The translations under genes were made by a program, and so were the position numbers. Below are positions 56,610 through 64,000 of a DNA stretch of 64,000 nucleotides, one piece after another. The notes beneath the pieces were generated by a model. The model did not search any database. It worked only from the letters and a program-made list of their open reading frames with translations, and was not told the DNA's origin. Source of the DNA: Salvator merianae (taxonomy: Eukaryota > Chordata > Lepidosauria > Squamata > Teiidae); NCBI GenBank assembly GCA_003586115.2, contig QVOM02000025.1, forward strand, positions 48,286,444 to 48,350,443, given 5' to 3'. Every line of letters starts with the position of its first letter. Positions within the stretch are counted from its first letter, which is position 1.

Positions 56610-57517
56610 TAGGGGTGTGCACGAAGACACTTTCCCCTCTTCGTTTCGCAGGGCTGCGAAGCAACGGAGCTTCGTTTTCTCACAAAAAGGAGAGGCGCGA
56701 AAAGGGCGCCTTTCATTTTCGATGCGAAAATCTTCGCACCCTAGGGGGTATTAGACAGCCAACAGATCTCCCTCCCCTTCCAGTTGATTTTTCTTCCTTT
56801 CCGTTGGCTGTCTGATACCCCCTAGGCTAGGGGGTATTAGACAGCCAAAGGAAGAGGAATCAAGTGAAAGAAAGACCCAGTTCTCCCTCCCTTCCCGTTG
56901 ATTTTTCTTTGATTTTTCTTCCTTTCCGTTGGCTGTCTGATACCCCCTAGGCTAGGGGGTATTAGACAGCCAAAGGAAGAGGAATCAAGCGAAAGAAAGA
57001 CCCAGTTCTCCCTCCCTTCCCATTTCTTTCAGTGGCTGTCTAATACCCCCTAGCCTAGGGGGTATGAGACAGCCAACGGAAAGGAAGAAAAATCAACGCG
57101 AAAGACCTTCAGCGAAAGAAAGATCTTCTAGCCGCGTCGCTGATGGTGAGCGCTGAGATCTCCGCCGCGCTGCTCATGGAGGGGGAGGCATTGTGAGCCA
57201 GAGGAAGAAAGGGGGCAGCGGAAGGAGCCAGCGAGGGGAAGAGAAGGAAATCAACGGGAAGGGAATCCCTCCCTTCCACTGAGTTTTAAAACTTTTTTTC
57301 TCTTCCCCTTGCTGCTGGCTGGCTGATTCACCCTAGGTGGTCAGCGCGAGGGGTGAGACAGTGGCAAATTGCGAAGGTCCCGAAATGCTTCGAAAAATTG
57401 AGGGACCTTCGCAATTCGATTCGTGATTTCTGTTGCCCTTCGCATCCGATGCGAAGGGCTCGAAATCACGAAATTCGAACGAAGTTTCGTTGCTAAGAAG
57501 CTTCGTGCACACCCCTA
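56610..57517. mobile_element. 908-bp non-autonomous hAT element inside the LINE
   Basis: The ends TAGGGGTGTGCACGAAG and CTTCGTGCACACCCCTA are perfect inverted repeats. The flanking octamers GAAGGGAC (56602-56609) and GAAAGGAC (57518-57525) match at 7 of 8. The interior is GC- and CpG-rich, with CTTCG/CGAAG motifs near both ends, and its centre has three 41-bp palindromes. No transposase is encoded. The terminus matches the AT-rich hAT elements at 45120 and 51560, but the body is different. Confidence 0.9.
56740..57076. repeat. Array of 41-bp palindromes
   Basis: A half unit (CTAGGGGGTATTAGACAGCC, 56741-56760) is followed by three near-perfect palindromes at 56806-56846, 56931-56971 and 57034-57074. 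Each reads GGCTGTCTRATACCCCCTAG and back. Between them are repeated spacers with AGGAAGAGGAATCAAG and AGACCCAGTTCTCCCTCCC. They could form cruciforms or paired RNA. Confidence 0.88.
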
Positions 57518-57990
57518 GAAAGGACTGGAACACTTCCTTTATGAAATCAGACTTTAACAGCTAGGACTCTTCAGCCTTGAAAAATGGCACAACAGGTGAC
57601 TTTCATACTAGAACCAGGGGGTTCTCTATGAAGCTGACGGCAGGAAAGTTAGGAACAACACAGTGGCTCACTGGTTTATGGAGATTGCTACCAGGAGAAG
57701 TGACAAGAGCAACTACCCTGGCTAACTTTAAGAAAGGATTAGATATATTTGTGGAGGGTAGGCATATCAAGAGCTATTAGAATTCATGCCTAGGTACCAC
57801 TTCCAGGTTGGAGAGACACACAGGATGCCTTTAAAGGCCATCTGCAGGGAGCAGGTGAAGTTTTTATCTTTGTCTTCTGCTAGAGGATGCCAGTGTGCTA
57901 CTGTGTGAGACAGGATGCTGGACTAGATAGAATATGGCCTGAGCCAGCAGGGGTCTTCTTACACTCTTATGTTGATTTACTGGTTATTCA

Positions 57991-59502
57991 AAAAGGAAAC
58001 TTCAGTTTGAAAGCAGATAGGCAATGACCATCTCATATCAAACCACATTGTTGCAACTTTCTTGACAAGTAAGAAACAAGTAACTGTGCAAATAAGCCAC
58101 ATTTTACTAACTGTGTGAGATCAAACATCCACTTTAGAAAGCCACATTACAGGAGGGACAGCTATATCTTTGACAAAATTTGCACATAAGCTCCTAGCAA
58201 CACTCTTAGTGGAACACTGCTGAGAATTACGCTTAAAGAAGAGTGTTACTTATGTAGTGCTCTTCAAAGTAGTGGTATTATGTTTGCACACTTGTTGTCT
58301 CTCTGGCTGTTTGAACATCACAACCTCAGAACAATTGTGTCACTAATGTGGACTTTGTAATGCCAGAAAGCAAAACCACTGCTGGCAACAATGACAGTAG
58401 TACGGATAGATTCATTCAAGTGACAGCAAAATGGTCAACAGAAGAGAGGGGCAAGTGCTTGGAGAGTGATTACTCCCACTTGCCATCTACAGTGCTCTAG
58501 AGAGCACTTACACTATCATAGTAGCTGGCTGCATGCAAATTTGTATCTTGCCAGAACTCAGAAGGAGTAGGGCTGAACAAACCCTGCACCCTTGCTGCTG
58601 AGTTATTGTGCTGTAAGGGCACAGTCTGGATCCTGCCAATATCTCTGTATTAAATTATGACCACTAAACTAAATAAGATCAGATGGTGTGTGTGGGAAAA
58701 TTCTGTACTGATTCATATAGCAACTTTGACTGTGATCAGACACAGAAAAAAAAAAAAAAATCTCTGAAGCATCTTCTTGAAGAATCTGAGGTGGGATTGT
58801 TCACATGCCAATCTTCCCCTCCCACTTCTCATGAACACTCTATGCTAGAAAAGGTGGATTAGAGAAGGTTGGAAACAGAAAGACCATACATTGGCTGCAT
58901 GCAGATGTTGCTTACTTATTCTACTATATTTGAATATTCCAACATAAAGCATGGATATTTCAGAATTTATTCCAGAATTTCCAAATATAGCAGAATAAAT
59001 AAGCGATGTCTGGACGCAGTCATTCTGAGGCACTTCTGAGGAACCCCTTTTGATATGTCTCATCACAGCCCTTAAGTGCTGAAATTCCAGTTCTTGTTTG
59101 AAAAGCTTTTGACCTCTCTTGGGACAGGAAGGAAAAGTACCAGAAAGTGCAGTAGCAAATGGTGTGGTACAACTAATATATTGAATATGAACTTTAAAAT
59201 TGTTCTTACCTTTCTTAACTGTCTATATTTGCATTTGCATCTGTGGGTGTGACTATGTTCAGACGTAACAGAAGGGGCAGCTGGAGTAACCTCAGAGACA
59301 ACTGTGTGTGTTTCTCGTGTTCTCATATTATTATTCTGTCTGATCACAGCTTCTGTGTGTTTATACACAAACACACATTCACATGAGTTCAGGGCAGTTT
59401 ACTTTTATTTTTTTTTAAAGCTACAATTTAACCCAAAGTATCAACAAAAGTCAGTGTCAATATGCAAATTTAGTACCAAAAAGTTCCAAAATCAATATTT
59501 TC

Positions 59503-59506
<4 letters not shown>
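57991..59506. other. Anonymous AT-rich DNA
   Basis: Nothing recognised. Poly(A) at about 58746-58760. A short inverted pair, ATTTGAATATTCC…GGATATTTCAG…AATTTCCAAATAT, is near 58928-58988. Confidence 0.4.

Positions 59507-59550
<44 letters not shown>
59507..59550. repeat. (AT)n microsatellite
   Basis: Uninterrupted AT run of about 22 units. Confidence 0.97.
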
Positions 59551-59552
<2 letters not shown>

Positions 59553-59724
59553 TAATTGTTCCTCAGCTGTGCACTGCCATTCTAGATTTTGAGTGCAAGT
59601 ACCCAAATGTATTATTTCTTTAAAACAAACAAACAAATATTCAAAAGACACTTAAATGGCTCTCCCATTTCCTTAAATGCTTGCACAGCTCACTCAAAAG
59701 TGCTGGTAATGAAACCTTCATTTT

Positions 59725-59910
59725 AGTTTTTATTTATGTAGCTGTCCTGCCCTATAACCAAAGGTTAGGGTGCATTATTAGGGTGTGTAGCAATAAAACC
59801 AATATAAAATATATCAAAATTAAAAATAACCTAACTAAAATAGCAGATAACAGGGCTTCAAGGGAAAGGGGAGCTGTTTCTTTAGACAAAGGCTAGGGCA
59901 AAAATGCGTT
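59725..59910 (-). repeat. Antisense LINE-tail repeat
   Basis: Blocks TGTCCTGCCCTATAACCAAA, GGTTAGGGTGCATTATTAGG, an A-rich middle, and AAAGGGGAGCTGTTTCTTTA match in order with 23515 and 37500. Confidence 0.5.
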
Positions 59911-61304
59911 TATACCTTTCACCAAAGTCCATATTCAAGCATGGATGTGGAATTACTAAATTTAATTTTGACTGTGTTATTATCAGTAAATAGCAAACCT
60001 TCCACATGGTTAGTCAAGCAAAAGACAGCTTTAGAAATGACTTAAGGATAGAAAACTGCTTGGTAGACTTCCACTCAGCATGCATGATTTTTTTTTTTTT
60101 TCCCCCACTCCCTGTAGCTCGGAGTACTTGTATGGTGATGGTATTGGAAAAAACATACTCCAGGAGGGAAATAAGTTAAAATGGTTAGTACTATTTTTTA
60201 AGTTGCTTCTGTTATCAAAGTCATTTAGGGTCTAATTCACAAGACAACTCTCTACATGAGCTTTAAGTTAATGTTTCTTTCTCTCATTGCAGCAAAGAAG
60301 AGCATGAGACACATATAGCAACACAACAACAAAAACAATAATAAATCTTATGCATATGATATATCATGATCCAATTCCCAGTCAGATCATTATCCTTCCC
60401 AAGTATGTCATAAATAACAACAACAATAAACTGGGTGGAATTGCACTTAGTAATTGTTTCAGCAACTGACAGCTTTCAGAATCTGCAATGAATAACTATG
60501 ATACAAAATATGAGAATAAACAACAAAATCATGTTGAAGATGACTCACAATTATGTAATACATAGAAGCCCCACCTCCTTTACCAAATAATCAAGCTCAA
60601 GAATACCTATCTTAAAAAAAAATAATAATGATGTATTGGTCTTTCTTCATACTTGACATGGGCCTTGTTACCTCCTCCCTTCACTGTCACTCCACATGTA
60701 CTCTGCAGTGGAGCCAACTCCTGGGATGGCTGAGGTGGCCTAGGTATGGAATGGAGATGAATACATTTAAATGTACCAGCCCAGGACATCCAATATTTGG
60801 GCACCCTAGATCAGTGTGGGAGCCATCTGTATGGATGGAACACCTGAATGTTGCTCCTACAGCAGTAAGAAGCTCTTCTTACAGTGGTGGTGTACTGAAT
60901 GCATGTCTGCTGCCATCTCTGGCCACCCAAACACCATAGGCTTAGAACTTTCATTCCCCAGCTGAGATATATGCACCTGGGGGTGCTTATCTGTTCAACA
61001 GAAATGGTCCAGAAGTGAGCAATTTCCTGTGCTCAAAGACACAGACCAGCTACACTTCTCTGTGCAAAATGGGCTACTTTCAGCAAAGTCAGTACAATCT
61101 GCAGGGCAGGCATCACTAGCACTGGCTGAAGAATGGGAGTGAGCTGTTCAGGGAGCGGGGAAGCTGAGTATAAATGCTAGTACTTCCATTGTACCATGTG
61201 AAAAGCTGGGTCACACAATTCCTGTATTCTCACTGTTCATTTATAGTACCACAAAGGTATCATGTGAATGCAGCCTCTCTTCCACCGTACTTGAACTGTT
61301 GAAG
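59911..61304. other. Anonymous DNA
   Basis: No gene. A T-run (60088-60104) and scattered AACAAC runs occur near 60325-60430. The segment 60661-60960 is relatively GC-rich but has no recognised motif. Confidence 0.4.
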
Positions 61305-61361
<57 letters not shown>

Positions 61362-61377
61362 GATAGATAGATAGATA
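61305..61377 (+). repeat. (GATA)n microsatellite
   Basis: About eighteen GATA units with a single TGATAG interruption near 61361. Confidence 0.98.
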
Positions 61378-61738
61378 AACATGCACAAATGAAAATTGCA
61401 TGTTCAGTTCAAAATTGAATGGGACATTCATTTGTTTAGCTCAATGGCAAATCATTTAACCAAACTAACAGTTCATGTTTAATTTCAAACTTGTTCAAAA
61501 ACTAACATTTTTTTCCCATTAAAAACAAAACAAAAAACAACAACAACACCTTTTCAAGGGAAAACAGCAAATATGAGCAGTTCTATCATATCATTTGTGT
61601 TCACAAGCAGTGCAATAGTTCAATTTGATCAAAATTCCTGATATTCAAACAGCCCTACATTAAGTTCAGTGTAAACAGATTCAAACATGAAGTATTTGAT
61701 CAGATTTTTGAACATGAACAAAACTTTGTACATCTCTA
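61376..61738. mobile_element. Probable hAT MITE next to the GATA array
   Basis: The right end, ACTTTGTACATCTCTA, is a good family terminus. The probable left end TAAACATGCACAAATGAAA lies at the edge of the GATA array. The interior has repeated TTCAAA / GTTCATGTTTAATTTC motifs like other members. No target duplication can be read because the left flank is a microsatellite. Confidence 0.55.
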
Positions 61739-61784
61739 TATTTTTTCCTTAGCTTTTCTGGGATAGGGGATCTCTTGAAAACAA

Positions 61785-62470
61785 GGGCATATTCACACTT
61801 TTCATGTTAGAGCAGAATAACTATGCTGTTCTAATGAGGAATAGATCACACAGCATGGACACCATCCACACTGTGAGGCCCTAGACACAAATACTAGCAG
61901 GGTACCAGCATTCACACTATGACTGCTGGTATCCTGCTCCTGATCTTTGCCATGACAGTGGCCCACAACCATCTGGCCGCTGCCATGGCCACCAGCAGCA
62001 CTGCAGATTGTGCAAGCATGCACAGACATGATCTCTCGATCATGCAGGCACAGCTGTGGTGGGCACCATGGCCATGCATTTGGATGTGGAAGCAGGTGAG
62101 AACGCACTTGACTGGGAGCAGGCTAGCTGCTCCTGGTCAAGTTGTGGAGCATAATTTAGTGCTCCATAACTAGTCATTATTGGGAGCAGTTGGAGTCTGC
62201 TCCTGATTGCCAGGGGCTCTTTCTGCACTTGACTTTATTGTGGATTATATCCCAGAATAGGGATCTGCTATCCACATGCTAGTGCAAACTATGAAAGGTC
62301 TTTCCAAGGGCCTACCATAATCTGCACTAGCATGCAGATGGCAGGTCCCTATTCTGAGATATAATCTGGAATAAGTCCAAGTGCAGAAAGGGCCTGGGCC
62401 TCCACAAAGTGTGGAGGCACTTAGCTAGTGAGCATCCCTGATGCTCCCTAGCTTAAAGTGCGATCAGGCC
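61785..62470. mobile_element. Family-A MITE carrying a nested family-B MITE
   Basis: The outer ends are GGGCATATTCACACTTTTCA and TTAAAGTGCGATCAGGCCC. It is the most complete family-A copy: terminal hairpin, CTAGCAGGGTACCAGCATTC, the GCCATGACAGTGGCC and GCTGCCATGGCCACCAGC pair, GGAGCAGGCTAGCTGCTCC, TTGTGGAGCATAATTTAGTG, and CCTCCACAAAGTGTGGAGGC. Family B interrupts it at 62215-62394. Confidence 0.8.
62215..62394. mobile_element. Palindromic MITE, family B, copy 5 (nested)
   Basis: The ends are GGCTCTTTCTGCACTTGAC and TCCAAGTGCAGAAAGGGCC, flanked by AGG and TGG. Uninterrupted family-A copies read GATTGCCAGG.CCTCC or ATCATTAGGGCCTCC at this point, so the insertion site is clear. Confidence 0.86.
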
Positions 62471-63787
62471 CTTTGGTTCAGGCAATGCTGTAGCTAAATT
62501 CACTGTGTGTTCCTCAGTCTCCTCCTTTTGAACCTGTTATTTAATTGCATACATGGCAATTTAAGTATCAATTTATATAGTTATCCATACACAATCATAC
62601 ATCTTTTTTTTTTTTTTTTTTTTCCCCAGAAGAGTTAGAATAATGCATGAACAGTATTGTTAATAATTTTTTCCCACTCTCCTTAACAGAACTTTTCCAT
62701 AGGATTATGCTTGGCTGAGCAAGCATCTGGAATTATAATTCAAATGAAAGTGATAGAAATTGTTGCACTATGCACTATACATTTTCTGCTTTGTACCAAA
62801 TGCGTTGGATGCTTTATAACTGTATGTATCCCTGGAGCCTGTTTAGTATTTTACATATTGTTAGTAAAGATGTCCTAAGTTACATTCTGGTTTACACATC
62901 TGTCTGAACTATTCAGATTTTCCTTCACTATGTTATTTTAAAATATGCTTTAGATCAAAAGGCAGATTTCAAAACATGATGGAAGTTCTTTATAGAACAG
63001 TCAGGCACTTTTTGAGGCACATCAGAATGTTTAAAATGCTAAGAAGCAAATGGCGAATGACAAGTAATGCCGCCAAGTGAATCCATATTCTGAGGCAGCA
63101 GCAGGGACATATGGAGGGCAGAGCTTGACTTGCCTGCCCCTGTAAAACCAAGATTTGAACGTTGGGACTGCAACCAATCACTGACTGCACAGGGAGGGGA
63201 ACATGCGAGCATTGGAGACAGAAAACTTCTGCAGTCTCTGTTGTATTCTCTGGCATCATTCATTATCAAAATTTACGTATAAATCACACAAATATCCACT
63301 GCGGTTCTGTTTTCACAGATTTTATGATGTTGACACGATTTAAACAAAATTGTGTCAAGTGACCACAAAGAAATCAAAAGCCACACATACTTCCTAAAAG
63401 CTAAAATATCATGACACTACGTTTGCATGATTGTGAAACAAATTTGGGTAACTATAAAATGTTTTTTATATCTGCATTCCCCCTCCCCCCCGCTGTCACT
63501 ATGCTGCTAGTTAGTATCCTCTCCACCCATCTTCTTTGGATATATGCCACATATCTTAGTCTTGCTTCTGCCCAAGTTTATGCAGAAACTGTTATGTTTT
63601 CAAGCACCCAGAACGGGATACTGCATAAAGAGTGGAAACATAAAGCGTGTCTCTTCTTGTTTTTAAATTATTTACCAAATATCTTTGCAAAATGGTAGTT
63701 TATAAACATCACAAACCATGAAGTGAGTTCTCCTCTGCTTCCTTCAATTTGAACTTTGCCCAATTGCCCAATTTTTCCCAAGTTTGC
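62471..63787. other. Anonymous AT-rich DNA
   Basis: No gene, RNA or classified repeat apart from a T-run at about 62605-62623 and a C-run near 63479-63490. Confidence 0.45.
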
Positions 63788-63793
63788 AATATA

Positions 63794-63826
<33 letters not shown>

Positions 63827-63854
63827 GTATGTGTGTGTGTATATATATATATAT

Positions 63855-63893
<39 letters not shown>
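63788..63893. repeat. (AT)n with (GT)/(AC) interruptions
   Basis: A long alternating AT run containing GTATGTGTGTGTGTAT and ATACACACATACATAT inserts, largely self-complementary. Tyr-Ile frames across it are artefacts. Confidence 0.97.
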
Positions 63894-63897
<4 letters not shown>

Positions 63898-64000
63898 TCC
63901 ATCAAACCTAGTGGATAGGGACTGTGTGCCAGCATCATAAATGTAGTACATGAATTCAGCTTTCTTTCTGGAACAGAAACTCACAGGGGGAATGAGAAAG

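Larger units (their letters stand above)
55370..57990 (+). mobile_element. CR1/L3-like LINE 3' part, twice interrupted
   Basis: Plus-strand remnants in order: AKFADGTK (the RT FADD box with the second Asp changed, about 55387-55410); MHIGAKNHNTYKMM and NLSVTDQECGLSVL (about 55925-56020); EYCVHFWFPPFRKDIMELEK-like sequence (about 56518-56580); NFKKGLDIFVEGRHIKSY with a stop (57726-57780); and a 3' end with ACAGGATGCTGGACTAGAT and CAGCAGGGGTCTTCTTAC. A family-A MITE (56039-56465) and a hAT element (56610-57517) split it. The wording differs from the CR1 at 5069, so it belongs to a different CR1-related lineage. Confidence 0.82.

Noticed and set aside
45120..57517. TA dinucleotide duplication (Tc1/mariner) for the TAGGGRTGTGCA elements
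   Set aside because: The terminal TA is part of the inverted repeat; outside it there are matching octamers (GTAGCAGA exact; GAAGGGAC/GAAAGGAC), which point to hAT.
63668..63984. Tyr-Ile-rich frames on both strands
   Set aside because: Translation of the AT microsatellite at 63788-63893.

Overview
The window looks like repeat-rich, AT-rich, CpG-poor vertebrate nuclear DNA with no host gene that I can support. The set of transposons points to a squamate reptile (lizard or snake): a BovB/RTE LINE, CR1 LINEs ending in the CR1 3' octamer repeat, L2-, R4/Dong- and L1-like fragments, and many small non-autonomous hAT and PIF/Harbinger-like DNA transposons. This is inference from element content; the species is not read directly. 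There is no operon, rRNA, tRNA, CRISPR array or origin. The only RNA-gene-derived sequence is a U6 snRNA retropseudogene at 30319-30425.

Layout. 1-4.8 kb: anonymous DNA with a hAT MITE (1203-1542), a GC-rich hAT element with a perfect 8-bp target duplication (3269-3614) and a palindromic MITE (3654-3834). 4.77-9.56 kb: an antisense BovB LINE broken by a 3.2-kb antisense CR1 (5069-8265) and by a 580-bp DNA element (8649-9228). 10-27 kb: L2 tails, hAT elements, microsatellites and the first of three related LTR-like repeats (about 15.53-17.10 kb). 27.8-29.8 kb: the second LTR-like copy, with a 410-bp MITE inside it. 30-45 kb: U6 pseudogene, L1 and L2 remnants, many simple repeats, and a truncated GC-rich hAT copy flanked by an 81-bp direct duplication (38410-38662). 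45-53 kb: several hAT MITEs, nested palindromic MITEs (46212-47017) and the third LTR-like copy (48.4-50.0 kb). 53-58 kb: a complete GC-rich hAT copy, an R4-like fragment, and a plus-strand CR1/L3-like LINE split by one MITE and one 908-bp hAT element. 58-64 kb: microsatellites, a hAT MITE and another MITE-in-MITE nest (61785-62470).

Nothing here works together as a pathway. The biological content is a record of transposition. Interrupted host elements and paralogous empty sites let insertion points, target duplications and relative ages be read from the sequence. The most unusual loci are the 38.4-kb truncated hAT with duplicated flank, the 908-bp hAT element carrying three 41-bp palindromes, and two short-TSD MITE families that share one terminal motif and nest in each other. 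I do not see a convincing new gene system.
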